Shown here piece after piece: positions 44,508 through 53,583 of a DNA stretch of 64,000 nt. The DNA comes from Arthrobacter rhizosphaerae (GTDB taxonomy: Bacteria > Actinomycetota > Actinomycetes > Actinomycetales > Micrococcaceae). The position numbers and the translations under genes were made by a program. Position 1 is the first letter of the stretch, and every line of letters begins with the position of its first letter. The DNA is taken from NCBI RefSeq assembly GCF_023062595.1, contig NZ_JALLAN010000005.1:1-64000 (forward strand). The letters are read 5' to 3'. Under the pieces are notes generated by a model. That model searched no databases, had not been told where the DNA came from, and saw only the letters and a list, made by a program, of their open reading frames with translations.

Positions 44508-45857
44508 ATGATTTCCAGCACTCCTCGCAACGAGGCACTCTTTGACCGCGCCCGGCAGCTCATGCCTGGCGGTGTGAATTCTCCTGTCCGGGCGTTTGGA
44601 TCGGTGGGTGGCACACCGCGCTTTATGGTCTCGGCACAGGGTCCCTACCTGACCGACGCAGACGGCAACGAGTATGTGGACCTGGTCTGCTCCTGGGGAC
44701 CGGCACTTCTGGGCCACGCCCACCCTGCGGTTCTCGAGGCCGTCCACGCCGCGGTGGACCGGGGACTGTCCTTCGGCGCATCGACGCCGGATGAAGCGAA
44801 CCTCGCAGCGATCGTCAAGGAACGTGTGTCCGCGGTGGAGCGCGTGAGGATGGTGTCGACCGGCACCGAGGCCACCATGACTGCCATCCGGCTGGCCCGC
44901 GGATTTACAGGCCGCAACCTGGTGATCAAATTTGCGGGCTGCTACCACGGGCACCTTGACGGACTGCTGGCTGCGGCAGGTTCGGGACTGGCGACGCTCG
45001 CCCTGCCTGGATCAGCAGGCGTGACGGCCGCAACGGCAGCCGAAACCCTGGTCCTGCCGTACAACGATCTTGAAGCCGTCGAGGCTGCCTTTGCCAAGCA
45101 CGGTCCGAACATCGCGGCTGTGATCACTGAGGCGGCGCCGGCCAACATGGGCGTGGTGACTCCCGGACCCGGATTCAATGAGGGTCTCTCCCGGATCACC
45201 ACCCAACACGGGGCGCTGCTGATCCTCGATGAGGTCCTCACAGGCTTCCGCACCGGGTATTCCGGGTACTGGGGCCTTACCGGCGGCGCAGCGGGAGCGG
45301 TCGAGCCTTGGAGCCCGGACCTGCTGACCTTCGGAAAAGTGATCGGCGGAGGAATGCCGACGGCGGCGCTGGGCGGCCGCGCCGAGGTCATGGACTATCT
45401 CGCTCCTACAGGTCCCGTCTACCAGGCAGGTACGCTCTCCGGCAATCCCGTCGCGATGGCCGCGGGAGTTGCCACCCTGACCCACGCGACGGCAGACGTT
45501 TACTCCTTTGTGGATGCGCGCTCGCTGGAGCTTTCTGCGGCCCTGACCTCGGCCTTGGATGCGGCGGGAGTGGACCACTCCATACAACGCGCCGGGAATC
45601 TGTTCTCGCTGGCCTTTGGCACGTCAGCGAATGGAGTCAGCAACTACGAGGAGGCGCAGGCGCAGGAATCGTTCCGCTACGCCCCCTTCTTCCACTCAAT
45701 GCTGGATTCGGGGGTCTACCTGCCGCCGTCAGTCTTTGAGGCTTGGTTCCTTTCAGCTGCGCATGACGACACAGCCATGAACAGGATCTTCGACGCGCTT
45801 CCTGCAGCTGCCCGGGCGGCTGCAGCAGCGAAGGCCCCCATCAGCCTCAACGTCTAG
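44508..45857 (+). CDS. hemL: glutamate-1-semialdehyde 2,1-aminomutase
   Basis: PLP enzyme converting the HemA product to 5-aminolevulinate. 449 aa. [12 protein letters not shown] near 15-26, [12 protein letters not shown] near 123-134, and PLP Lys277 in [11 protein letters not shown]. Last gene of the hemQ operon; ends at a strong terminator. hemA, which supplies its substrate, is transcribed separately in the other direction. Confidence 0.95.
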   Translation: MISSTPRNEALFDRARQLMPGGVNSPVRAFGSVGGTPRFMVSAQGPYLTDADGNEYVDLVCSWGPALLGHAHPAVLEAVHAAVDRGLSFGASTPDEANLAAIVKERVSAVERVRMVSTGTEATMTAIRLARGFTGRNLVIKFAGCYHGHLDGLLAAAGSGLATLALPGSAGVTAATAAETLVLPYNDLEAVEAAFAKHGPNIAAVITEAAPANMGVVTPGPGFNEGLSRITTQHGALLILDEVLTGFRTGYSGYWGLTGGAAGAVEPWSPDLLTFGKVIGGGMPTAALGGRAEVMDYLAPTGPVYQAGTLSGNPVAMAAGVATLTHATADVYSFVDARSLELSAALTSALDAAGVDHSIQRAGNLFSLAFGTSANGVSNYEEAQAQESFRYAPFFHSMLDSGVYLPPSVFEAWFLSAAHDDTAMNRIFDALPAAARAAAAAKAPISLNV

Positions 45858-45879
45858 GTTCCGTCCGAAGTAGTGGCTC

Positions 45880-45925
45880 TTAAAAGCCTTTGGCACCCGC
45901 TGTAGCGGGTGCCAAAGGCTTTTAA
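45880..45925. terminator. strong bidirectional terminator after hemL
   Basis: A perfect 22-bp stem (TTAAAAGCCTTTGGCACCCGCT and its complement) with a 2-nt gap at the centre. A/T-rich outer ends give a U tail both ways. It separates hemL (+) from metQ (-). Confidence 0.93.
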
Positions 45926-45950
45926 CGTGGGTAGCTCAAAGGCCAGCGCC

Positions 45951-46793
45951 TCAGAAGGCCGACGTCACGTCCCCGTTAGGCCATTCCTTCTCGATGAAGG
46001 CCTTCACCTCGGGGGAGTGCAGGAGTTCATCGAGCTTCTTGATGCGTGCGTCATCCTTGGACTCCGCGCGCCACGCGAGGAAGTTGGCGTACGGGTTGCT
46101 GTCCGTGGATTCGACAGCCAGGGCGTCCTTCGTGCTGAGCCCGGCCTTGAGGATGAAGTTGCCGTTGATCAGGGCCAGATCCACCGACGGATCCTTGAGG
46201 TCGTTGATCAGCAGTTCCGGCTGGTTTTCCGAGAACTTCAGCTTCTTCGGGTTCTGGGCATCCGTCAAAGTCAACACAGAGGAGTCGTCCTTGATGTCTT
46301 CGACCAAGCCGGCAACCTGCAGGACCTTGAGTGCGCGTACCTGGTTGGACGGGTCGTTGGTGATGGCAACCTTGGCGCCGTCGCCGACGTCCTTGACGTC
46401 CTTGACCTTTTCCGAGAAGGCGGCGTACGGCTCTATGTGGACGCCTTCACCGTGGGCGAAGTCATAACCCTTGGTTTTCACCTGGTCCTCGTACCACGGC
46501 AGGTGCTGGTAGAAGTTGGTGTCCAGGGAGCCATCGCTCAACGCGGTGTTGGGGGTCTGGTAGTCCTCGATTTCCTTGATGTCCAGCTTGAGGCCGGCCT
46601 TGGGAGCGAGTTCGGTATTCACGAATTCGAGGATCTTGGCGTGCGGGACGGGGCTTGCTCCGACCGTCAGCGTGACCGGGTTTGCCGGGTCAAGTTCCTT
46701 GACCTCGGAGCTGGAAGTGGTTGAACCGCCGCAAGCGGTCAACGCCAATGCTGTGGCGATCCCTGACGCCAGGAGGGTGAGTGACTTACGCAT
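45951..46793 (-). CDS. metQ: methionine-binding lipoprotein MetQ
   Basis: 280-aa NlpA/MetQ-family substrate-binding protein of the D/L-methionine importer. Signal peptide with lipobox L-T-A-C (Cys21), then V-T-L-T-V-G-A-S-P-V-P-H-A-K-I-L near 41-56, characteristic of MetQ; F-Y-Q-H-L-P-W-Y near 98-105 lines the methionine site. It is last in metN-metI-metQ, with a 109-bp gap after metI and its own AAAGGAACG site. Loss of one transmembrane anchor in favour of lipid is normal here. Confidence 0.93.
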   Translation of the reverse strand: MRKSLTLLASGIATALALTACGGSTTSSSEVKELDPANPVTLTVGASPVPHAKILEFVNTELAPKAGLKLDIKEIEDYQTPNTALSDGSLDTNFYQHLPWYEDQVKTKGYDFAHGEGVHIEPYAAFSEKVKDVKDVGDGAKVAITNDPSNQVRALKVLQVAGLVEDIKDDSSVLTLTDAQNPKKLKFSENQPELLINDLKDPSVDLALINGNFILKAGLSTKDALAVESTDSNPYANFLAWRAESKDDARIKKLDELLHSPEVKAFIEKEWPNGDVTSAF

Positions 46794-46902
46794 TTGATGC
46801 GTTCCTTTCGAATAGCTGGGAGCACGCAGGCAGGGCTGTTACCGACATGGCGCTCCGGCATAAATGCAGCCGGTGATTACCGCTGCAGTGATCTTGGAGG
46901 GC

Positions 46903-47574
46903 CTAGCGGTGATCGAGGCTGCGGGCGATCCATTCGCCCAGGAGCTGGATGATCTGCACCAGGACGATGATGAGGACGATAGTGACGACCATGACTGTGA
47001 CGTCGAAGCGCTGGAAACCGTAGTTGTATGCCAGTTTGCCGAGTCCGCCGCCGCCTACCAGACCAGCCATCGCGGAATACCCCACGAGGGTGACAACAGT
47101 GGTGGTGGCCGCGGCCACGAGTGCCGGAAGCGATTCGCGCAGCATTACTTTGTTGATGACCTGCATGGTGGTGGATCCCATAACCTGGGCAGCATCAATT
47201 TTTCCGATGTGGACGTCGCGCAGGCAGGTTTCACCCAAGCGGGCAAAAAACGGAATCGTACCGATGGACAGAGACACGGATGCCGCCACCGGGCCCAGGC
47301 TGGTACCGGTCAGCAGCCGGGCAAGCGGGATAAGCGCCACCATCAGGATCGCGAACGGGATGGAACGTGTGATATTGACGATGACGTCACTCATGACCCG
47401 GTTCGTGACGGGCATGGGACGCAGGCCGCCCGGGGCGGTCACGTGCAGGAAGACACCAAGGGGCAGGCCAATCAGCACGGTGAAGAATGCTGAGATTCCC
47501 ACCATCTGGAGTGTTTCCACGATGGCCTCCGGAAGTGCCTTCGCGAGTACAGGGTTGCCGAAGATTTCGTTCAC
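46903..47574 (-). CDS. metI: methionine ABC transporter permease MetI
   Basis: 223 aa, five membrane helices, typical MetI length. The coupling region E-T-C-L-R-D-V-H-I-G-K-I-D-A-A-Q-V-M-G-S near 120-139 contacts MetN. G-L-V-G-G-G-G-L-G near 176-184 is a family landmark. Its start overlaps the metN stop by 4 bp (47571-47574). Confidence 0.93.
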   Translation of the reverse strand: MNEIFGNPVLAKALPEAIVETLQMVGISAFFTVLIGLPLGVFLHVTAPGGLRPMPVTNRVMSDVIVNITRSIPFAILMVALIPLARLLTGTSLGPVAASVSLSIGTIPFFARLGETCLRDVHIGKIDAAQVMGSTTMQVINKVMLRESLPALVAAATTTVVTLVGYSAMAGLVGGGGLGKLAYNYGFQRFDVTVMVVTIVLIIVLVQIIQLLGEWIARSLDHR

Positions 47575-48620
47575 TTCTTCTCTCCTGTCGCCAGGTACTG
47601 CACCGGGGATTCGGGAGCAGGGGCGTCGGAAGTGGCGCGCTTGGCGCTGATCCCGCGGGCGTGCAGATAGTCCAGTACGGCTTCGAAGTCAGCATTCCGG
47701 TCAAGCTGCACGCGGAGGTGCCCGAACTGCTGGCCTCCCAACGTCTCAACACTGCCGGCGAGGACGTTCAGGTCGATGTCGAAATGCCGTGCGACGCCGG
47801 TGATCACGGGTTCCTTGGCACTGTCTCCGGCGAAGAGGATTTCCAGTACAGGTCCATCCTCAAGGGAACCGTGGAGGGATTCCGACGGCGGCAGCGGCAG
47901 GAGCGCACGCGCCAGCTTGCTTTCCAGATCGCCGGCGACGTCCTGCAGGGCGCCATGCTCAATGATGCGGCCCTTGAAAAGCAATGACACTGAATCGCAC
48001 ACGCGCTTAACCACATTCATCTCGTGGGTGATGATCAGTACGGTCAGTTGCAGCCGCGTGGTGAGGTCCTGAATAAGGTCCAGAATCTCGTCCGTCGTGG
48101 CGGGATCGAGCGCAGAGGTTGGCTCATCGCACAATAGGACGTCGGGGTCCGAAGCCAGTGCGCGGGCGATGCCGACACGTTGGCGCTGGCCACCGGAAAG
48201 CTGCGACGGGTAGGCGTTCTCGAACCCCTCGAGCCCCACGAGCTTCAGGAGTCCGGCAACCTTGGCCTGGGCTTGGTCCTTGGGCGTCTTGACGAGCTCC
48301 AGGGGGTGCGCCACGTTGCCGGCCGCCGTGCGGGAGTCCATAAGGTTTGCATGTTGGAACACCATGCCGATCCGTCGTCGCGCCGTCCGGATCTCGGAGT
48401 CCTTTACGGAGCTCAACTCGGTGCCGTCAATGCTGACTGAGCCGGACGTTGGACGGTCCAGGAGGGTCAGGCAGCGCACAAGGGTTGATTTTCCGGCGCC
48501 GGAATGGCCAATGATGCCATGGATGGACCCTTTGGGAACGGAAAGGGTGACGCCGTCGAGGGCAACCACTTCCTTTTTCCCCTGGCGGTAGACCTTACGA
48601 AGGTCGGTAACTGTGATCAT
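47571..48620 (-). CDS. metN: methionine ABC transporter ATPase MetN
   Basis: 349 aa. Walker A G-H-S-G-A-G-K-S-T (near 37-45), Q-loop, signature L-S-G-G-Q-R-Q-R (near 140), Walker [12 protein letters not shown]. The C-terminal 85 residues form the NIL domain that binds methionine and blocks transport when the cell is replete. ATG 48620 has a GAGGATAA site. First gene of the operon. Confidence 0.94.
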   Translation of the reverse strand: MITVTDLRKVYRQGKKEVVALDGVTLSVPKGSIHGIIGHSGAGKSTLVRCLTLLDRPTSGSVSIDGTELSSVKDSEIRTARRRIGMVFQHANLMDSRTAAGNVAHPLELVKTPKDQAQAKVAGLLKLVGLEGFENAYPSQLSGGQRQRVGIARALASDPDVLLCDEPTSALDPATTDEILDLIQDLTTRLQLTVLIITHEMNVVKRVCDSVSLLFKGRIIEHGALQDVAGDLESKLARALLPLPPSESLHGSLEDGPVLEILFAGDSAKEPVITGVARHFDIDLNVLAGSVETLGGQQFGHLRVQLDRNADFEAVLDYLHARGISAKRATSDAPAPESPVQYLATGEKK

Positions 48621-48677
48621 TTATCCTCAGGCGGTAGGGCTTGAGCAGGACATAGCACAAGCTCGCTTCTGCACTAA

Positions 48678-48707
48678 ATTATGTCAGCGGGCCTGTAGGG
48701 GAGTCGA
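48678..48707 (-). promoter_or_regulatory. candidate metNIQ promoter
   Basis: Minus strand TCGACT (48702-48707), 18-bp spacer, CATAAT (48678-48683); predicted leader about 50 nt. No SAM riboswitch consensus or T-box is visible in the leader. Confidence 0.5.
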
Positions 48708-48726
48708 TTCCGCATAAAATTCGGTG

Positions 48727-48846
48727 ATGCAGGTCATTGCCCGCATAAGCGACGCCTACTCGGCTCATGCCACCTTGGAGGGTCCGTGGATTGCGACCAT
48801 GGCTGAATTGTTGGGAGCCAAAACTGCTGTAGTCAGAGCAGCATGA
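48727..48846 (+). CDS. possible leaderless small protein, 39 aa
   Basis: ATG 48727 lies exactly six bases after TAAAAT (48715-48720), the arrangement seen at about fifteen recognisable genes here. The product starts M-Q-V-I-A-R-I-S-D-A-Y-S and ends A-V-V-R-A-A, with a mild amphipathic middle (P-W-I-A-T-M-A-E-L-L-G). I know no family. It diverges from metNIQ and points into the 3' end of the exonuclease gene. It may also be a gene remnant. The rest of 48621-48908 shows nothing but the metN promoter. Confidence 0.35.
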   Translation: MQVIARISDAYSAHATLEGPWIATMAELLGAKTAVVRAA

Positions 48847-48908
48847 GGCTGTGATATCTGTCCCATAGAAACCCCCCAGCTACCTGAAACCTGGCCTACG
48901 GTTGCGGG

Positions 48909-49619
48909 CTAGAAGTCCCCGCGGCTGGCATCCTCGGGCGGAAGAACGGGCCACTCGCCTTCAATGACTGCTGCCGGTTTTGTCTTCCGCAGGTAGGTCT
49001 GGAAGTCGGTCGCCTGAGTGGCTGCCCAGTCCACTTGGAGCTGATGCAGTTGACTGGCCGCCATCCTGAGTTTGGGAAACTTGCCCGCCATGGCATCGAG
49101 GACGCGGAGGGTAGCAAGGGCATCGGCTGCCGAGGTATGGGCATTGTCCAGGTTCACCCCGTACTCCTCGCAGAGGGCTGTCAGCGTGCGCTTACCCTTC
49201 CGGTAGCGGTCTACCTGCTTATTCATAATGAAGGGATCCAGCACCGGGAAACGCGTGAGTTGCGGAACGCCATAGCGTGCAGATTCTGCAGCAAGCACCG
49301 TGAAGTCGTAGCTGGCGTTGAAAGCGATGACCGGAACGCCGTCGTTAAAAAGCTCCCGAAGCACGGCCGCAAGCTCACGGGTGACTTCCGGTGCCGGCCG
49401 GCCCTCAGCCCGGGCGCGCTCCGTGGTAACACCGTGTACCTCGCTGGCCTCTGCCGGAATCTCCACACCAGGGTCAGCCAGCCATTCGTGCTCCCTGACG
49501 ACTTCGCCATCGCCATCCACGAGCGTAACTGAGGCTGTCACAATCCTTGCCGCACGTGAGTTCCGACCAGTGGTTTCAAGATCGAAGGCGGCGCGGGGGC
49601 GGGTGTTCCAGGTGGTCAT
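48909..49619 (-). CDS. DnaQ-like 3'-5' exonuclease
   Basis: 236 aa. ExoI A-F-D-L-E-T-T-G (near 10-17; Asp and Glu are metal ligands), ExoII F-N-A-S-Y-D-F (near 98-104) and ExoIII H-T-S-A-A-D-A (near 160-166) are the DEDDh set. It resembles the DNA polymerase III epsilon proofreading subunit but is stand-alone. ATG 49619 is six bases from TAGCGT (49626-49631), a leaderless layout. It diverges from the ATL gene. Confidence 0.9.
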   Translation of the reverse strand: MTTWNTRPRAAFDLETTGRNSRAARIVTASVTLVDGDGEVVREHEWLADPGVEIPAEASEVHGVTTERARAEGRPAPEVTRELAAVLRELFNDGVPVIAFNASYDFTVLAAESARYGVPQLTRFPVLDPFIMNKQVDRYRKGKRTLTALCEEYGVNLDNAHTSAADALATLRVLDAMAGKFPKLRMAASQLHQLQVDWAATQATDFQTYLRKTKPAAVIEGEWPVLPPEDASRGDF

Positions 49620-49714
49620 GCCATTACGCTACCTGCCGGCACCGACAATATTTGGCGTGCCGCGCCGGGCGACGGAACCCGATCCCGCAGCCGGCAGCAG
49701 CTAGTCTGGACGCC

Positions 49715-50131
49715 ATGCGGACAGAGTATGTGGAGGCTGTCATCGCCCTCGTGGAACTCGTGCCGGCAGGCCGTGTGCTGGCATACGGTGATGTATCGGA
49801 GTTGCTGGGCTCAGGCGGTCCGCGACAAGTCGGAGCGGTGATGAGTCACCATGGCAACCCGGTTCCCTGGTGGAGGATCCTTCGGGCCAGCGGCGAAGCA
49901 CCTCCCGGACTCGAAGGTAAAGCCCTCCGGCACTACGTCAAAGAGCGGACCCCGCTACGCGGGGATGTCGAGGAGTATCTGCGGACGGGTGAGGGACGCT
50001 GGCGGGTGGATCTCAAGGCCGCGCGCTGGGCGCCTTCCGACAATGACTTTGACCGAATAGACGACATTGCCCGGCGCCTTGAGAGCCGACTTCACGAATT
50101 GTCAGTGGCGGATGATGGAATGTCTGGGTGA
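49715..50131 (+). CDS. alkyltransferase-like (ATL) protein of MGMT family
   Basis: 138 aa. It matches the DNA-binding C-terminal part of O6-alkylguanine-DNA alkyltransferases (V-P-A-G-R-V-L-A-Y-G-D-V, then P-R-Q-V-G near 36-40), but the PCHR active-site Cys is Trp (P-W-W-R, near 50-53). ATL proteins bind O6-alkylguanine without transferring the alkyl group and flag it for nucleotide excision repair. ATG 49715 follows TAGTCT (49702-49707) by 7 nt. It overlaps adnA by GTGA. Confidence 0.9.
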   Translation: MRTEYVEAVIALVELVPAGRVLAYGDVSELLGSGGPRQVGAVMSHHGNPVPWWRILRASGEAPPGLEGKALRHYVKERTPLRGDVEEYLRTGEGRWRVDLKAARWAPSDNDFDRIDDIARRLESRLHELSVADDGMSG

Positions 50132-53100
50132 CGGCAACTATCCACGACCAGCAATCCGCCTCATCTCCCTCACCCGGACGTCAACCAACGGATGCCGGCA
50201 TCCGGAGAGCGGAAGGCCCTTTGGCGGGACCGCGGGCAGCTGGAACGAGCTCATCCGAGGTCGAGGGTAAACGCCTCCGGCTCCTTGCGCCCAAGAAGGT
50301 CCATCAGCGCATCCCGGAACTCTCTCCTGATCAGCTTGCTGCCGTCGCCGTTCGTCAGGGCTCCGGGCCGGTCCTCCTGCCCGGAGCCCCGGGGACCGGA
50401 AAGACCACCGTCCTCGTGGAAGCCGCAGTCCGACGCGTGGAACAGGACGGAGTGGATCCCGAGAGGATCATGATCCTGGCACCTGGGCGGCTTGCCGCCG
50501 ATTCCCTTCGTGATCGCTTCACTGCACGGCTGGACAGGAGCCTGAGTACGACGCCGTCACGCACCTGGGCCTCGTATGCCTTCGATGTGATCCGGCGGGC
50601 CAAGGCGGAAGGCATCCTTCCATTGCCAAGGCCACCCAAGCTTCTCTCGGGGCCGGAGCAGGACCTCATCATCAAGGAACTGTTGGAAGGCCACTCGGTG
50701 CCCGGCTTGGAGTTGCCATGGCCAGGGGATCTTGGCGCAGCGCTGGAAACCCGGGGATTCCGGCAGGAGGTGCGGCAACTTTTCGATCGCATCATCGAGT
50801 CGGGGCGGACTGCGGAAGATGTGGCTGACCTGGCGGTGCAATGCAACCGTCCTGACTGGACCGCGGCCGCAGCCCTCTACGGAGAGTATCGGGATGTGCT
50901 GGACTTGCGCATGCCTGAAGCCTTTGATCCTGCGGGGATCATCACGGCTGCGCGTCAGATTTTTCAGGACCATCCAGGCTTTCTTGCAGCCGAACGTGAC
51001 CGTCTTCAGCTCATCCTGGTGGATGACATGCAAGAGGCCAACCCCGCCATTTTCGAACTGCTCACTGACATAGGTGCGGGGAAGGATGTCTACGTCGCAT
51101 CGTCCCCGGACACAGTGGTGCAGGGGTTTCGAGGCGCGCGCCCGGACCTTGTCGCAGAACTGCCTGAGCTGCTGGCGACGGACGGTCACAGTGTTTTGGA
51201 ACGTCCTCTCAGCCGCATGCACCGGCACTGTCCCGGCGTTGCCCAGGCCTGGTTGTCGGTTGCTTCCCGGATATCCCGTCGTGCCGGTGGGGAGTCCGCA
51301 CGGCGCCTGGAACCGGGCGACAGCCGAAAAACCGGTGGACGGGTGGAGGCGCACCTCTTGCCATCCCCTGTTCATGAGCTCCGTTATGTGGCGCAACGCA
51401 TCCTCGAAGCACAGCTGAAAGACGGGCGCGAACTCGGCGATATCGCTGTAATTGTCAGGAACGGCGGGCAGCTCAGCCAGCTTCAGCGCTATTTGTCAGG
51501 GCAGGGGATTCCGGTGCGGGTCCCCGTCGCCGAGTCAGCGGTACGTGACGAGGTGGCTGTCCGTCCTCTGTTGGACGCCTATGCGGTTGCGCTGGAGCCA
51601 GATGACCTCACTCCGGAGTCGGCTGTGTCGTTGCTTACTTCACGCATCGGCGGCTCCACCCCGATTGAGCTGAGGCGTCTCCGTCAGGCCCTTCGCTCCG
51701 AGGAGCTTCTGGGGGGAGGAGGTCGTTCCAGCGACGCACTCCTGGTCGAAGCCTTGTTGGAACCGGGCTCACTGGGAAGTCTTGGTATCGAGGGGCAGTC
51801 TGCCCGCCGGGTGGCGCGCATGATCCAGGCCGGTAAGGAGGCTGCCGGGCAACCGGGGGCGAATGCCGAAACGGTTCTTTGGGCGCTCTGGAGCTCGACG
51901 GGACTGGCGTCGAGGTGGACCGAGGCCGCCTTGAACGGAGGGGCGGCGGGTGCCCGCGCGGATCGGGATCTTGATGCCATGATGGCGCTGTTCCATACGG
52001 CTGAACGTTTTGTTGACCAGCTGCCAGGCTCAGGTCCCGAACAGTTCCTGGAATACCTGTTGAACCAGGAGCTGCCCATGGACACCCTGGCTGCCCGCGC
52101 CCAACTTGAGGACGCAGTTGAGCTTATGACTCCCGCCAGTGCTGCGGGCAGGGAATGGCCAATGGTCATCATTGCAGGCCTGCAGGAAGGCGTCTGGCCC
52201 AATACCCGACTACGCGGCGAACTGCTGGGTAGCACCCTTTTTGCCGATGCAGTGGAGCACGGAGTGGACTATGCGCTGCAGCTTGGCCCGTTGAGCAGAC
52301 TGCATGAGATCAGGTACGACGAACTGCGAAGCTTTTCAACTGCCGTATCCCGGGCACGGAATTTGTTGATTTGCACTGCCGTTTCCTCTGAAGACGAACA
52401 GCCTTCCTCCTTTCTGGACTATGTTTCGCCCTTGCGCCCAGGGCAGGAGCGGCGGGGCTTTACCACGGTGGAGCGGCCCCTGACACTGCGCGCCCTGGTG
52501 GCGGAACTCCGGCAGTACGTACAGTTGCAGGGCAGGTTTGCGCCCGAAGCCGATGAAGCAGCCAGAATCCTCGCCAAACTCGCCTCGGCGGAACCGCCTG
52601 TCCCCGGTGCTCACCCCGATACCTGGTGGGGCCTGGCTCCGCTGTCGTCTGATCGACCGGTAGTGCCGGAGGGCGGGACAGTTTCGGTGTCGCCGTCAAA
52701 GGTCGAAACGGTCCATAAATCGCCCTTGGACTGGTTCATCCAGGCTGCTGGAGGCGAGCCTGCTACGGACTTTGCCCGCAGTCTTGGAACCCTCGTGCAC
52801 GCGATCGCTCAGGATTTGCCTGATGCTTCAGGGGGTGAGTACCTGGCCGAACTGGTGCGCCGCTGGCCCAGGCTGGGCATGAAGGAGAACTGGGAAGGCA
52901 AGCTTGACTTCCAGCGGGCTGAATCGATGGTACGCAAACTTGCCCAGTATGTGCTGCTCATGCGGAGCGAAGGCCGGAGCCTGGTGGGCGTCGAAGAGAA
53001 TTTTGAAGTCAAGCTTCCGGACGTGGTGGGCGCGGTTCCTGGCGAAAAGGTTCGTGGAGACAACGGTGCTGGGGAGAACGTCCTTGGCGACAACTGCGCT

Positions 53101-53583
53101 GTGGTGGGCGAAGCCTCCGAAGCGGTGCGTTATGCCATTCTCCGTGGCCAGGTGGACCGGTTGGAGATCGACGCCGAGGGGCAGTTGGTGGTGGTCGATC
53201 TGAAAACCGGTAAACGGCAACCGGCCAAGGCGGAAGTCGGGCGACATCCCCAGCTGGGTGCCTATCAGGCAGCCGTGCTCGCCGGTGGATTCGACTCCGT
53301 TAACACCTCGGCAGATGGAGTTGCGAGGCCTTCCTTCCAGCCCGGGGGAGCGGTTCTCGCGCAGCTGGGAACCAGCAGCAAGAGCCCTTCCGTTCAGCAG
53401 CAGGACGCCTTGGATCCCGCTGGCAACTGGGCGTTGGATCTGGTGATGGAGGCTGCCCGGGCCATGTCCGGCAGCACGTTTGAAGCGCGCCACGATCCTT
53501 CCAAGGGCGGGCACGGCGGCCACGGCTGCAGGTTGCCCGAGGTTTGTCCGCTGTGTCTCCGCGGAAAGCAGGTCACCCAATGA
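50128..53583 (+). CDS. adnA: AdnA subunit of helicase-nuclease (DSB end resection)
   Basis: 1151 aa. SF1 UvrD-like motor (about 65-760) with Walker A G-A-P-G-T-G-K-T-T (86-94) and a Walker B that reads V-D-D-M-Q (near 295-300) instead of D-E-x-Q, consistent with AdnA being the weaker motor. The RecB-type nuclease domain at the C-terminus has D1024-L-K1026-T-G and G-R-H-P-Q-L-G-A-Y-Q, with clustered cysteines (G-C, V-C-P-L-C) at the very end that may hold an Fe-S cluster. The first 60 residues are disordered. GTG start overlaps the ATL stop; its stop overlaps adnB. Confidence 0.9.
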   Translation: MTATIHDQQSASSPSPGRQPTDAGIRRAEGPLAGPRAAGTSSSEVEGKRLRLLAPKKVHQRIPELSPDQLAAVAVRQGSGPVLLPGAPGTGKTTVLVEAAVRRVEQDGVDPERIMILAPGRLAADSLRDRFTARLDRSLSTTPSRTWASYAFDVIRRAKAEGILPLPRPPKLLSGPEQDLIIKELLEGHSVPGLELPWPGDLGAALETRGFRQEVRQLFDRIIESGRTAEDVADLAVQCNRPDWTAAAALYGEYRDVLDLRMPEAFDPAGIITAARQIFQDHPGFLAAERDRLQLILVDDMQEANPAIFELLTDIGAGKDVYVASSPDTVVQGFRGARPDLVAELPELLATDGHSVLERPLSRMHRHCPGVAQAWLSVASRISRRAGGESARRLEPGDSRKTGGRVEAHLLPSPVHELRYVAQRILEAQLKDGRELGDIAVIVRNGGQLSQLQRYLSGQGIPVRVPVAESAVRDEVAVRPLLDAYAVALEPDDLTPESAVSLLTSRIGGSTPIELRRLRQALRSEELLGGGGRSSDALLVEALLEPGSLGSLGIEGQSARRVARMIQAGKEAAGQPGANAETVLWALWSSTGLASRWTEAALNGGAAGARADRDLDAMMALFHTAERFVDQLPGSGPEQFLEYLLNQELPMDTLAARAQLEDAVELMTPASAAGREWPMVIIAGLQEGVWPNTRLRGELLGSTLFADAVEHGVDYALQLGPLSRLHEIRYDELRSFSTAVSRARNLLICTAVSSEDEQPSSFLDYVSPLRPGQERRGFTTVERPLTLRALVAELRQYVQLQGRFAPEADEAARILAKLASAEPPVPGAHPDTWWGLAPLSSDRPVVPEGGTVSVSPSKVETVHKSPLDWFIQAAGGEPATDFARSLGTLVHAIAQDLPDASGGEYLAELVRRWPRLGMKENWEGKLDFQRAESMVRKLAQYVLLMRSEGRSLVGVEENFEVKLPDVVGAVPGEKVRGDNGAGENVLGDNCAVVGEASEAVRYAILRGQVDRLEIDAEGQLVVVDLKTGKRQPAKAEVGRHPQLGAYQAAVLAGGFDSVNTSADGVARPSFQPGGAVLAQLGTSSKSPSVQQQDALDPAGNWALDLVMEAARAMSGSTFEARHDPSKGGHGGHGCRLPEVCPLCLRGKQVTQ

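Noticed and set aside
48621..48908. SAM riboswitch or T-box upstream of metNIQ
   Set aside because: I found none of the conserved SAM-I, SAM-II or SAM-IV blocks and no T-box sequence in the leader.
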